Assembly: GCF_014621775.1 (NCBI RefSeq)
Contig: NZ_CP061204.1
Span: 3,244,501-3,308,500, forward strand
Direction of reading: 5' to 3'
DNA from: Stenotrophomonas sp. 169
GTDB taxonomy: Bacteria; Pseudomonadota; Gammaproteobacteria; Xanthomonadales; Xanthomonadaceae
Length of the DNA: 64,000 nucleotides
The notes under the pieces are model-generated. The model was given only the letters and a program-made list of their open reading frames with translations, did no database searches and was not told the DNA's origin. Every line of letters begins with the position of its first letter. Within the stretch, counting starts at the first letter, position 1. Shown piece after piece: positions 1 through 9,007 of the stretch. The position numbers were made by a program, and so were the translations under genes.

Positions 1-1333
1 CGCGGGCCTTGGCCCGGGTTTCGTCGAGTTCTTTGTCGGGCTCCGAATCGACGACGATGCCGGCGCCGGTGCGGAAGCTGACCTCGTGGCCGTCCACTTC
101 GGCGGTACGGATCAGGATGTTCAGGTCCAGGTCGCCGTCGCGGTTCAACCAGCCGAAGGCGCCGGTGTAGGCACCGCGTGACACCTGCTCCAGTTCGCTG
201 ATGATCTGCATGCAGCGGACCTTGGGGCAGCCGGTGATGGTGCCGCCGGGGAAGGTGGCCGCGATCACCTGGCCGGGCGTTACCTCCGCACGCAGCTGGC
301 CGCTGACGTTGCTGACGATGTGGTGCACGTGGGCATAGCTTTCCACGGTCATCAGTTCGTCCACCACCACGCTGCCGGGGGTGCAGATGCGGCCCAGGTC
401 GTTGCGCTCCAGGTCGATCAGCATCACGTGTTCGGCGCGCTCTTTGGGGTGGCCGACGAGCTCCTGGATGCGGGCGGCATCGTCGTCGCCATCAAAGCGC
501 GGACGGGTGCCGGCGATCGGGCGGGTCTGGGCATGGCCACCGTGCACCGATACCAGCCGTTCGGGCGATGAGCTGACCACGTGGCGGCCGTGGCCGGTGA
601 ACAGGCCGGCGAACGGCGCGGGGTTGGCGCGGCGCAATTGGGCGTACAGCGCCTGCGGGCTCACCGGCTCGGCGAAGCGTGCGCACCAGCGCCGCGACAG
701 GTTTACCTGGAACACGTCGCCGGCACGCAGGTAGTCGATGATCCGCCGCACGCCGTCGGTGAAACGGATGGGCGCGTCTTCTTCGACGCTGACGGGCGGT
801 TGCCAGCCCTCCCCTGCTTCGGCTTGCGGCTGCGTCAGCTGCGCGCGCAGGGCCTCCAGCACCGCTTCCTGGCCGGCTTCGGCGATCAGGTGGCTTCGCC
901 CTTGCTGGTGGTCGTGCAGCACCGCGGCGCGGCAGCGCAGGGCCAGCGCGGTGGGCTGGCCGTCGGTACGCGCCATCGGCGGCAGCACGGTTTCGATCTG
1001 GCTGGCCACTTCGTAGTCCAGCAGCAGCGCCCAGCCACCGCGGAACGGCAGGCTGCGGTCGGTGGACGACGGGAGACGCTCGGCGTGCCACGCGCCGTCC
1101 AGGGCGTCGAGGAAGCTGCCGTCGCGCGCGCGGCCGTGGTGGTCGCGGGTGACGCCGTCGGCGTCCAGACGCAGGTATTCCTCGCTGGCGACCAGCAGCA
1201 GGTCCCAGCGGCCTTGGGCGGTGCCCGATGCCGTGGATTCCATGAGCAAGGGGAACCGCGCCGGGTCGGCCTGCTGCAGGGCGAGCAGATCGACGGGGGT
1301 GCTCAGGGACTGGATCAGGATCGGATCGGGCAT
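1..1333 (-). CDS. pabB: Aminodeoxychorismate synthase component I (3' end beyond window)
   Basis: PabB adds ammonia to chorismate to give 4-amino-4-deoxychorismate for folate synthesis, working with the PabA glutaminase. The minus-strand reading frame shows the chorismate-binding core: AGDVFQVNLSRRW, SSPERLVS, RPIAGTRPR, LIDLERNDLGRI, FPGGTITGCPK and, at the window edge, RTGAGIVVDSEP. The C-terminus lies left of base 1. It follows fabF, as in many proteobacterial fab clusters. The start is uncertain. The ATG at 1333 gives MPDPILIQSL, but four more in-frame ATGs (1369, 1405, 1441, 1477) lie in an upstream 36-bp tandem repeat. No clear Shine-Dalgarno favours any of them. The identity is firm; only the N-terminus is in doubt. 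Confidence 0.93.
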   Translation of the reverse strand, partial: MPDPILIQSLSTPVDLLALQQADPARFPLLMESTASGTAQGRWDLLLVASEEYLRLDADGVTRDHHGRARDGSFLDALDGAWHAERLPSSTDRSLPFRGGWALLLDYEVASQIETVLPPMARTDGQPTALALRCRAAVLHDHQQGRSHLIAEAGQEAVLEALRAQLTQPQAEAGEGWQPPVSVEEDAPIRFTDGVRRIIDYLRAGDVFQVNLSRRWCARFAEPVSPQALYAQLRRANPAPFAGLFTGHGRHVVSSSPERLVSVHGGHAQTRPIAGTRPRFDGDDDAARIQELVGHPKERAEHVMLIDLERNDLGRICTPGSVVVDELMTVESYAHVHHIVSNVSGQLRAEVTPGQVIAATFPGGTITGCPKVRCMQIISELEQVSRGAYTGAFGWLNRDGDLDLNILIRTAEVDGHEVSFRTGAGIVVDSEPDKELDETRAKAR

Positions 1334-1500
1334 GGCGCGGAAGCCTGAGCGTGGGGTCGGATCGGGCATGGTGCGGAAGCCTGAGCCTGGAGTCGAATCG
1401 GGCATGCTGCGGAAGCCGGAGCCTGGAGTCGGATCGGGCATGCTGCGGAAGCCTGAGCCTGGAGTCGGATCGGGCATGCCGCGGAAGCCTGAGCCTGAGG
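1331..1500. repeat. 36-bp tandem repeat overlapping the pabB start
   Basis: About 4.7 copies of a 36-bp unit begin at 1331, 1367, 1403, 1439 and 1475; each starts catg and contains cggaagcctgagc. On the minus strand every unit is 12 codons in frame with pabB, of the form MPDPTPGSGFRS, and each opens with an ATG. The first codons of pabB itself (MPDPI) look like the source of the unit. There are no stops in the array, so gain or loss of units would change the PabB N-terminus by 12 residues without a frameshift. Confidence 0.85.
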
Positions 1501-1641
1501 GTAGCGCCGAGCCATGCTCGGCGAGCGAAGCGGTAGTTGTCACACCGAAGGCTACGGCAGCCGACTGAAGTCGGCTCTACCAGGGCCGGGCGGTGGCGGC
1601 CGCCCTGCGGGCTACGGCAGCCGACTGAAGTCGGCTCTACC
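1500..1641. repeat. SMAG (GTAG) palindromic repeats, three copies
   Basis: Three short palindromes fill the fabF-pabB gap: ggtagcgccgagccatgctc... at 1500-1522, and two copies of cagccgactgaagtcggctc... ending ctacc at 1558-1581 and 1618-1641. Each has a stem-loop core with GTAG (or CTAC) at one end, the hallmark of Stenotrophomonas SMAG elements. They may form hairpins in the fabF-pabB transcript. Confidence 0.8.
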
Positions 1642-1659
1642 GGAGCCGGGCGGTCGCGC

Positions 1660-2922
<1,263 letters not shown>

Positions 2923-2998
2923 TGCTCTCTCCTGACCCGAAGGTGGTGCGGGTATGACGCGGGGTGGTGCTCAGTTTGTGGAACCATGCAAACACACA

Positions 2999-3016
2999 GG
3001 GCCGCATGCGCGGCCC
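2999..3016. other. Intergenic hairpin between acpP and fabF
   Basis: gggccgc-atgc-gcggccc forms a perfect 7-bp GC stem with a 4-nt loop and no following T-run. It is not a full intrinsic terminator; a mRNA-processing or stability element that helps make more AcpP than FabF is plausible but inferred. Confidence 0.45.
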
Positions 3017-3073
3017 CATGGAGTGCCGTGCGCGGGTACGGGCAGGCCGTCTCCGCGCACCAGCGGCCGTACA

Positions 3074-3313
3074 TCAGTTCTTGATGTGTGCCTTGACGTA
3101 GTCGATCGCCGCCTGGACGGTGGTGATCTTCTCCGCTTCTTCGTCCGGGATTTCGCACTCGAACTCTTCTTCCAGCGCCATCACCAGTTCAACGGTGTCC
3201 AGCGAATCGGCACCCAGGTCATCGACGAACGATGCGGTGGTGACGACTTCTTCTTCCTTGACGCCAAGCTGTTCGACGACGATTTTCTTGACGCGTTCTT
3301 CGATGGTGCTCAT
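3074..3313 (-). CDS. acpP: Acyl carrier protein
   Basis: Carries acyl chains on a phosphopantetheine arm during fatty-acid, lipid A and cofactor synthesis. The 79-aa acidic protein starts [12 protein letters not shown] and contains the attachment motif [13 protein letters not shown], whose Ser receives the prosthetic group. The longer reading frame upstream to 3433 is rejected because the family starts at MST and its length is about 79 aa. It lies between fabG and fabF in the standard fab order. Its stop is followed by the hairpin at 2999. Confidence 0.98.
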   Translation of the reverse strand: MSTIEERVKKIVVEQLGVKEEEVVTTASFVDDLGADSLDTVELVMALEEEFECEIPDEEAEKITTVQAAIDYVKAHIKN

Positions 3314-3464
3314 GGGGTATCGCTCCAGATGGAGTAGTGGTTCAAAAAAGACGCCATCGGTGGCGATGGCCGTGGGATAGTGTAGTGGAAACCGGCAGCG
3401 CCTTGCATGCTTGCAAAATGCGATCCAGATCAACCACTTGCGGCGCGGTCCGTGCGCCCGGTGC

Positions 3465-4208
3465 TTACGGCATGTACATGCCGCCGTTCACATGGAGGGT
3501 TTCTCCGGTGATGTAGTTTGCCGCCGGGCTGGCCAGGAAGGCCACCGCATGGGCGATATCCTCCGGCGAACCCAGGCGTTCCAGGGCGATGTTGCCTACC
3601 AGCGCAGCGCGCGCTTCGTCCGGCAATGCCTTGGTCATATCGGTATCGATGAAGCCAGGCGCGACGACATTGACGGTCACACCGCGCGAGCCGATCTCCT
3701 TGGCCAGCGACTTGGAGAAGCCGATGATGCCGGCCTTCGCCGCGGCGTAGTTGGCCTGGCCGGCATTGCCGGTCACACCCACCACCGAGGCGATGTTGAT
3801 GATGCGGCCCTTGCGGGCCTTCATCATGCCGCGCATGACGGCCTTGCTGGTGCGGAACACGCTGGTCAGGTTGGTGTCGATGATCGACGCCCAGTCCTCT
3901 TCCTTCATGCGCATCAGCAGGTTGTCGCGGGTGATGCCGGCGTTGTTGACCAGGATGCTGATCGCGCCGAATTCCTTGGCGATGTCGGCCAGCACGGCGT
4001 CCAGCGCAGCGGCGTCGGTGACGTTCAGCGCGCGGCCATGGCCACCTTGTGCCGCCAGACGCTCGCCGATGGCGGCAGCGCCGGAATCGGTGGTGGCCGT
4101 GCCGATCACCGTGGCGCCCTGGGCGGCCAGCAGATCGGCGATGGCGGCACCGATACCGCGGCTTGCGCCGGTGACCAGTGCGATTTCACCCTGCAGGGGC
4201 TTGCTCAT
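3465..4208 (-). CDS. fabG: 3-oxoacyl-ACP reductase
   Basis: NADPH-dependent reduction of 3-oxoacyl-ACP in each elongation cycle. The 247-aa short-chain dehydrogenase has the nucleotide-binding TGASRGIG near residue 15, NNAG, the catalytic Tyr-Lys in YAAAKAG, and ends VNGGMYMP. The start [14 protein letters not shown] at 4208 is chosen because GAGGA lies just upstream and the length is then normal; the frame itself is open to 4319. It sits 79 bp downstream of fabD on the same strand. Confidence 0.97.
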   Translation of the reverse strand: MSKPLQGEIALVTGASRGIGAAIADLLAAQGATVIGTATTDSGAAAIGERLAAQGGHGRALNVTDAAALDAVLADIAKEFGAISILVNNAGITRDNLLMRMKEEDWASIIDTNLTSVFRTSKAVMRGMMKARKGRIINIASVVGVTGNAGQANYAAAKAGIIGFSKSLAKEIGSRGVTVNVVAPGFIDTDMTKALPDEARAALVGNIALERLGSPEDIAHAVAFLASPAANYITGETLHVNGGMYMP

Positions 4209-4287
4209 GATGGAGTCCTCGAAACAGTTCGGTAACCCGCGCACGGCCCTGCCAGGACGGCACGGCTCGGCGGGTAACGGGAAGGGG

Positions 4288-5232
4288 TCAGGCCGACCAT
4301 GCCTCACGGGCGGCTTCAACGTCGCCCGGGGTAGCCAGCGAACGGCCGTCGATGGTCTTATCGATACGCTTGATCAGGCCAGTCAGCACCTTGCCCGGGC
4401 CACATTCGGCAATGCGGGTGACGCCGCGTGCGGCCAGCGCCTGCACGCAGCCCGTCCACTGCACCGGCTGGTACAACTGCTGCACCAGCGCTTGGGCGAT
4501 GGCTTCCACGCCGTCATGCACCTTGGCATCCACGTTCTGCACCACCGGCAAGCGCGGCGCCTGCCAGGCCAGGCCGCGCATGGTTTCGGCCAGGCGGTTG
4601 GCAGCTTCGCGCATCAACGGGGTATGCGAGGGCACGCTGACGGCCAGCTTGACCGCCTTGCGCACGCCCTTTTCAGCGAGCAGCGCCAGCGCGCGATCCA
4701 CTGCAGCGGCGTCGCCCCCGATCACGATCTGGCCGGGCGAGTTGTAGTTGGCCGGCACCAGCACCTGGCTGCCAGCGGCTTCGGCACAGACCTCCAGCAC
4801 CAGGGCGTCTTCGGCGCCGAGCACGGCAGCCATGGCACCCACGCCGGCCGGCGCGGCTTCCTGCATCAGTTGGCCACGCAGGCGCACCAGGTGGGCACCG
4901 TCGTGCAGGCTCAGCGCCCCAGCGGCAACCAGCGCGGTGTACTCACCCAGGCTGTGGCCGGCCAGCACGGCAGGCTGTGCGCCGCCGAGGGCCTGCCATG
5001 TGCGCCACACCCCGATGCTGCCCGCCAACAGGGCCGGCTGGGTGTACTCGGTGCGGTTGAGCATTTCCTCCGGGCCACCCTGGGACAGCGCCCACAGGTC
5101 GACACCGGCGCCATCGGATGCTTCGCTGAACGCCTCACGCACCTGCGGGTGCAGCTCAGCCAACTCGGCCAGCATGCCCACAGACTGGGAGCCCTGGCCG
5201 GGGAACACGAACGCAAGAGTGGAATCGGTCAC
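4288..5232 (-). CDS. fabD: Malonyl-CoA:ACP transacylase
   Basis: Transfers malonyl from CoA to AcpP, supplying the extender unit. The 314-aa protein opens MTDSTLAFVFPGQGSQS and has the catalytic Ser in GHSLGEYTALV, with VPSHTPLM and ECGPGKVLTGL further on. The start is a GTG at 5232: it places the conserved FPGQGSQ near residue 11 and gives the usual length, whereas the first ATG of the open frame (5322) would add 30 unrelated residues. It is followed by fabG. Confidence 0.96.
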   Translation of the reverse strand: MTDSTLAFVFPGQGSQSVGMLAELAELHPQVREAFSEASDGAGVDLWALSQGGPEEMLNRTEYTQPALLAGSIGVWRTWQALGGAQPAVLAGHSLGEYTALVAAGALSLHDGAHLVRLRGQLMQEAAPAGVGAMAAVLGAEDALVLEVCAEAAGSQVLVPANYNSPGQIVIGGDAAAVDRALALLAEKGVRKAVKLAVSVPSHTPLMREAANRLAETMRGLAWQAPRLPVVQNVDAKVHDGVEAIAQALVQQLYQPVQWTGCVQALAARGVTRIAECGPGKVLTGLIKRIDKTIDGRSLATPGDVEAAREAWSA

Positions 5233-5349
5233 GCGGTCATCCGCTTGGTTTAATCGAAGCAGGCCATGATAAAGGCGATTGCCGTCGGCCGTCTGTACGT
5301 GCGCGTATGCAGGGGGGCGCACCGGGGCACGGGCGGGAGCTCGCAGGTG

Positions 5350-5424
5350 GTTGCGCCGAGCTGTGCTCGGCGGAATGTGTGCGGCGCGCGGGAGGTAAGG
5401 CAGCCGACTGAAGTCGGCTCTACC
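5350..5424. repeat. SMAG repeats upstream of fabD
   Basis: gcgccgagctgtgctcggcg at 5350-5371 and cagccgactgaagtcggctc ending tacc at 5401-5424 are two palindromes of the same families seen elsewhere in the window. The rest of the 5233-5504 gap holds only further degenerate copies and no visible gene. Confidence 0.75.
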
Positions 5425-5504
5425 CTCGGCTCTGCCGGGAGGTCGGCTCGGCGGAATGAGTGCGGCGGGGGGTAGTGACGGCCGTAGGCCGCCAGCCCGG
5501 TCGG

Positions 5505-6287
5505 TCAGGTCAGCAGTTCAAGCAGGTCCAGGTGGCCGTCGGCCAACCAGTCCACGCACACCATCAGCACCATCAGCACGCCCAGCGTGGTGGCCCCGTG
5601 CACGATCAGGATGGCGTTGGCCAGCGCACGCGCCGAGCGACCCAGCTTCTTGCTGGCCTTGGCGACGTGCTGCAGGCGGCCGGTCACCGCATGCGCATGC
5701 TCACGCACGGGTTCGTTCGCGCCGTCCATCGCCGCGGCCATCAACGCCTGCAACTGCTGCGGCCGGTCAGCGTAATACTTGGCCACGCCGTAGCCGAACA
5801 TCAGCCAGTCACGGGCCTGCGCCTGCGCCAGGTCCATCACTTCCAGCGGATCTTCTTCGAAATCAATGAAGCCGACACGCTCGCCATCCCAGGTGAGATT
5901 GCGCGGCAGCGGTTGACCGAAGTAAGCACCTTGCGCATGCGCGTCCGCCATGGCCTGCATCGCAGCAGCCACCAGCCGATCACGACCGGCGTCATCGGCT
6001 TCTCGCAGACAGGTATTGAACGAGCTGCCGTTATCGCCCAGCACCAGCGCGGCGTGGCCAGTGCCCAGCACAGCGGGTACGTTCACCCCTTGCGCCTGCA
6101 ACTCACCCAACCGACGCGCCTCGGTACGCGCAGCGGCATCACCCCCGCGGTGCGGCGGCGGGCGCAGTGCATCCAGATGGAAGCGATTGGCGACGAAATT
6201 GAGCAGGCCCAGCGCAACAGCGCGACTGCCTTCCCCGTACTGTTTCAGCCAGGCGCGCTGGCCTTCGAGGGTGATGGGTTCGACCAC
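5505..6287 (-). CDS. Membrane-anchored kinase-like protein (RIO/Kdo-kinase-like fold)
   Basis: 260 aa, starting at a GTG (6287) with GGAG 7 nt upstream. The middle resembles small atypical kinases: a possible helix-C Glu in TEARRLGELQAQGVNVP, a catalytic-loop-like DAHAQGAYFGQPLPRNL, and a metal-binding-like FIDFEEDPLEV. A normal VAIK lysine is not evident. The C-terminus carries a hydrophobic stretch (ANAILIVHGATTLGVLMVLM), suggesting an inner-membrane anchor. The gene lies inside the fab cluster between fabH and fabD. It could phosphorylate a lipid, a sugar or a protein; the substrate is unknown. Confidence 0.7.
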   Translation of the reverse strand: MVEPITLEGQRAWLKQYGEGSRAVALGLLNFVANRFHLDALRPPPHRGGDAAARTEARRLGELQAQGVNVPAVLGTGHAALVLGDNGSSFNTCLREADDAGRDRLVAAAMQAMADAHAQGAYFGQPLPRNLTWDGERVGFIDFEEDPLEVMDLAQAQARDWLMFGYGVAKYYADRPQQLQALMAAAMDGANEPVREHAHAVTGRLQHVAKASKKLGRSARALANAILIVHGATTLGVLMVLMVCVDWLADGHLDLLELLT

Positions 6288-6360
6288 GGGGTTTCTCCAT
6301 AACGCACTACGGCCCCGAAGGGCCGTAACGACGATCTAACGATGTCGTAACAGAGGGGTA

Positions 6361-7338
6361 TCAATAACGCAGCAGCGCCGAACCCCACGTGAAGCCGCCA
6401 CCGAAAGCTTCCAACAGCAGCAGTTGACCACGCTCCACACGGCCCGAACGCACCGCGTGATCCAGCGCCATTGGCACCGAAGCCGACGAGGTGTTGCCGT
6501 GCTGGTCGACCGTCACCACTACCTGGTCCATCGACAGGTCCAGGCGCTTGGCCGTCGCTTCGATGATGCGCAGGTTGGCCTGATGCGGGATCAGCCAGTC
6601 CAGGTCGTCCTTGGTCAGCGCATTGGCTGCCAGGGTTTCATCGACGACCGAGTCCAGCGCCTTCACTGCGTACTTGAAGACGTCGTTGCCCTTCATCAGG
6701 ATCGCGCCGCGGGCTTCTTCGCCCTTACCGAACCCGACGGAGATCCCGACCGGATTCCACAGCAGCTCTTTCTTGCTGCCATCCGAATGCAGGTGGGTGC
6801 TGAGGATGCCGGTCTCTTCATCGGCCTTCAGCACCACCGCACCGGCACCGTCACCGAACAGCACGCAGGTCGTGCGGTCTTTCCAGTCGACGATACGGGT
6901 GAGGGTTTCCGCACCGATGACCAGCACGTGGCGTGCATCACCGGAACGAATGAATTTGTCGGCCACGCTCAACGCGAACACAAAGCCGGAACAGGCGGCA
7001 TTGACGTCGAAAGCGGGGCAACCGCTCGCACCGAGCTTGGCCTGGATCAGGCACGCGGTGGACGGGAAAATCAGATCGGGCGTGGTGGTACCGACCACGA
7101 TCATGTCCAGCTGGCTGGCATCGATGCCGGCCGCTTCCAGTGCCTTTACCGCAGCGTGGTAGCCGAGGTCACTGGTGGTTTCTTCATCAGCGGCGATGTG
7201 CCGCTCTTTGATGCCGGTGCGCGAAACGATCCACTCGTCCGACGTCTCGACCATGCGTTCCAGGTCGGCGTTGGTCAGCACTTTCTCCGGCAAATAGCTA
7301 CCGGTGCCCGCGATCCTCGAGTAGATCCGCTTGCTCAT
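6361..7338 (-). CDS. fabH: 3-oxoacyl-ACP synthase III
   Basis: Starts fatty-acid synthesis by condensing acetyl-CoA (or a branched starter) with malonyl-ACP. 325 aa, with catalytic Cys in [10 protein letters not shown], His in [12 protein letters not shown], Asn in [13 protein letters not shown], and [13 protein letters not shown] at the end. The ATG at 7338 ([17 protein letters not shown]) is preferred to the one at 7344 because AGGA lies 6 nt before it. It follows rpmF with a strong hairpin in between. Confidence 0.97.
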   Translation of the reverse strand: MSKRIYSRIAGTGSYLPEKVLTNADLERMVETSDEWIVSRTGIKERHIAADEETTSDLGYHAAVKALEAAGIDASQLDMIVVGTTTPDLIFPSTACLIQAKLGASGCPAFDVNAACSGFVFALSVADKFIRSGDARHVLVIGAETLTRIVDWKDRTTCVLFGDGAGAVVLKADEETGILSTHLHSDGSKKELLWNPVGISVGFGKGEEARGAILMKGNDVFKYAVKALDSVVDETLAANALTKDDLDWLIPHQANLRIIEATAKRLDLSMDQVVVTVDQHGNTSSASVPMALDHAVRSGRVERGQLLLLEAFGGGFTWGSALLRY

Positions 7339-7391
7339 CGACATTCCTGTTGCGCGGGTGACCGCGGACGGTAACCCGGGAAGATACGGCA

Positions 7392-7420
7392 AAGGCCGCT
7401 GCCTGGACGGCAGCGGCCTT
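7392..7420. other. 12-bp hairpin between rpmF and fabH
   Basis: aaggccgctgcc and ggcagcggcctt form a perfect 12-bp stem around tggac. On the minus (transcribed) strand it ends CGGCCTTTGCC, with too few U residues for a strong terminator. A partial attenuator that separates high ribosomal-protein expression from fabH is a reasonable inference. Confidence 0.55.
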
Positions 7421-7428
7421 CACTCACA

Positions 7429-7623
7429 TCAATCTTCTTCGACGGAAGAAGTCTTGGTCTGGATGACCTTCTTGCCGCGGTAGAAACCATCGGCAGTGAT
7501 GTGGTGACGCAGATGCACTTCGCCCGTGGTCGGGTCGGTCGACAGCTGCTTTGCGCTCAGGGCGTCATGCGCACGGCGCATGCCGCGGCGGGACGGGGTA
7601 ACACGGGATTTCTGCACAGCCAT
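7429..7623 (-). CDS. rpmF: Ribosomal protein bL32
   Basis: 64-aa component of the large ribosomal subunit. It begins [20 protein letters not shown] and continues [18 protein letters not shown], the standard bL32 pattern. The start is the ATG at 7623; the longer frame to 7692 is not supported by the family. The position between yceD and fabH is the conserved yceD-rpmF-plsX/fabH neighbourhood; plsX is absent here. Confidence 0.97.
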   Translation of the reverse strand: MAVQKSRVTPSRRGMRRAHDALSAKQLSTDPTTGEVHLRHHITADGFYRGKKVIQTKTSSVEED

Positions 7624-7758
7624 GGGATTGCTCCAAACTCGGTTCGATTTTCTTCGTCGTTTCGTCGCACAGGACGCCAGCGTCCAGCACACTTTTCGCT
7701 TTCGCCGCAGCCGCCGACGATACCCGGCTGCAAATTCGTCAGTCGAGCGAACTCGACA

Positions 7759-8274
7759 TCACGGATCTTTTTTCTTCAGAGAGGCCAGCGCCGCGAACGG
7801 GTTGACCTTGTCCGTTTCTTCCTTCGTCGGTGCCCATTCGCGCTCGACTGCTTCGCCATCGGGCGAGAGGGCTACGACCGGAACCGCCAACACCAACTCG
7901 TCCTCGACCAGCTCCAACGGTGCCAACTGGCCATCTACCGGCACCAGCAAAGCCTCGAAGTCTTCCGGAAGCGACGATTCCTCGTCTTCCTCGCGGATCA
8001 GGCCGATCTTCTGCACCAGCTTCACCGGCAGCAGGAAACGCTGCAGGCTGCGCTGACAGATCAGCGGCAGCTCGGTATCGATGGTCAATTCCACATAGGA
8101 TACCCGCAGGATGTCGTCGTGCGAGAATTCCAGCGCAAACGTGCACTGACCTTCCGCATCGGCAACGAGGCCTTGCAGGCGGGTGAATTGAGCCAGATCG
8201 ACTTGGCCGTCGAAGCGCCTTCGCGCTGCGACCATCCGCCAAGCATCCAGCGTTTCGGGCACGTTCGCGGACAT
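7759..8274 (-). CDS. yceD: YceD (DUF177) family protein, 23S rRNA accumulation factor-like
   Basis: 171 aa from the ATG at 8274 (MSANVPETLDAWRMVAARR). DUF177 proteins are co-transcribed with rpmF and are implicated in 23S rRNA accumulation. Family features seen: a CQRSLQRF segment, where many homologues have a Cys-containing cluster, an acidic LIREEDEESSLPEDFEA region, and a C-terminal PFAALASLKKK, which matches the conserved NPFA.L..LK ending. The open frame extends to 8313, but the shorter start fits the family. Confidence 0.9.
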   Translation of the reverse strand: MSANVPETLDAWRMVAARRRFDGQVDLAQFTRLQGLVADAEGQCTFALEFSHDDILRVSYVELTIDTELPLICQRSLQRFLLPVKLVQKIGLIREEDEESSLPEDFEALLVPVDGQLAPLELVEDELVLAVPVVALSPDGEAVEREWAPTKEETDKVNPFAALASLKKKDP

Positions 8275-8388
8275 AAGCCGCTGAATGTTAAGGATCGCCG
8301 CCGCCCCTGTCAAATGCCGATGACTTCAGGCTTGTCGCGGGGGCCGCGCAGGGGCCAGACTGGCCCGCCCAGACTGTCATCATGCCGC

Positions 8389-8961
8389 ATGAGCACCCTG
8401 CTGCTGGCCTCTACGTCCCCCTACCGCCGCGCGCTGCTGCAACGGCTGGCCCTGCCCTTCGACTGCGTACGGCCCGATGTGGATGAATCGCCGCTGGCTG
8501 GCGAGCCACCGCGTGCGCTGGCGGTGCGGCTGGCGGCAGCCAAGGCAGCGGAGGTCGCCAAGCGGTACCCGGGCGCCTGGGCGATCGGATCGGACCAAGT
8601 CGCCGATCTGGACGGCCAGCCATTGGGCAAGCCCGGCAGTGTGCCGGCCGCGCAGGCGCAGTTGGCGGCCATGTCCGGCAAGATGGTGCACTTCCACACC
8701 GCGATCTGCCTGATGCGTGATACGGAGCAATTGCACGCAGTGGACACCACCAGCGTGCGCTTCCGCGATCTGCAGGCGGCGGAGATCGCGCGCTACGTGG
8801 ACGCCGAACAGCCGCTCGACTGCGCCGGCAGTTTCAAATGCGAGGGCCTGGGGATTGCCCTGTTCGACGCGATCGATAACCGCGATCCCACCGCGTTGGT
8901 CGGGCTGCCGCTGATCGCACTATGCGGGCTGCTGCGGCAGGCCGGCTTCGCCGTTCCCTGA
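8389..8961 (+). CDS. maf: Maf-like nucleotide pyrophosphatase (YceF type, 7-methyl-GTP)
   Basis: 190-aa house-cleaning pyrophosphatase that hydrolyses non-canonical nucleotides to monophosphates. It starts MSTLLLASTSPYRRALLQ, has the family S/T-S-x-R motif, GSDQVADLDG with the catalytic Asp, and GSFKCEGLGIALFDAI. The C(G/E)G-type motif and neighbourhood next to divergent yceD-rpmF match the YceF branch, known to prefer m7GTP; specificity is inferred. Divergent from yceD with a 114-bp gap. Confidence 0.93.
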   Translation: MSTLLLASTSPYRRALLQRLALPFDCVRPDVDESPLAGEPPRALAVRLAAAKAAEVAKRYPGAWAIGSDQVADLDGQPLGKPGSVPAAQAQLAAMSGKMVHFHTAICLMRDTEQLHAVDTTSVRFRDLQAAEIARYVDAEQPLDCAGSFKCEGLGIALFDAIDNRDPTALVGLPLIALCGLLRQAGFAVP

Positions 8962-9007
8962 GCGCCCAGGCCCGGCCTCACCAACCGGAATCCCGGCAGC
9001 TATCGCC

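Noticed and set aside
1315..1515. 66-codon minus-strand frame made of repeated QASAACPIRLQ units
   Set aside because: It is another frame of the 36-bp repeat; the pabB frame explains the stretch and has family support.
1331..1641. CRISPR-like array
   Set aside because: Units abut with no variable spacers and are coding; no cas genes are in the window.
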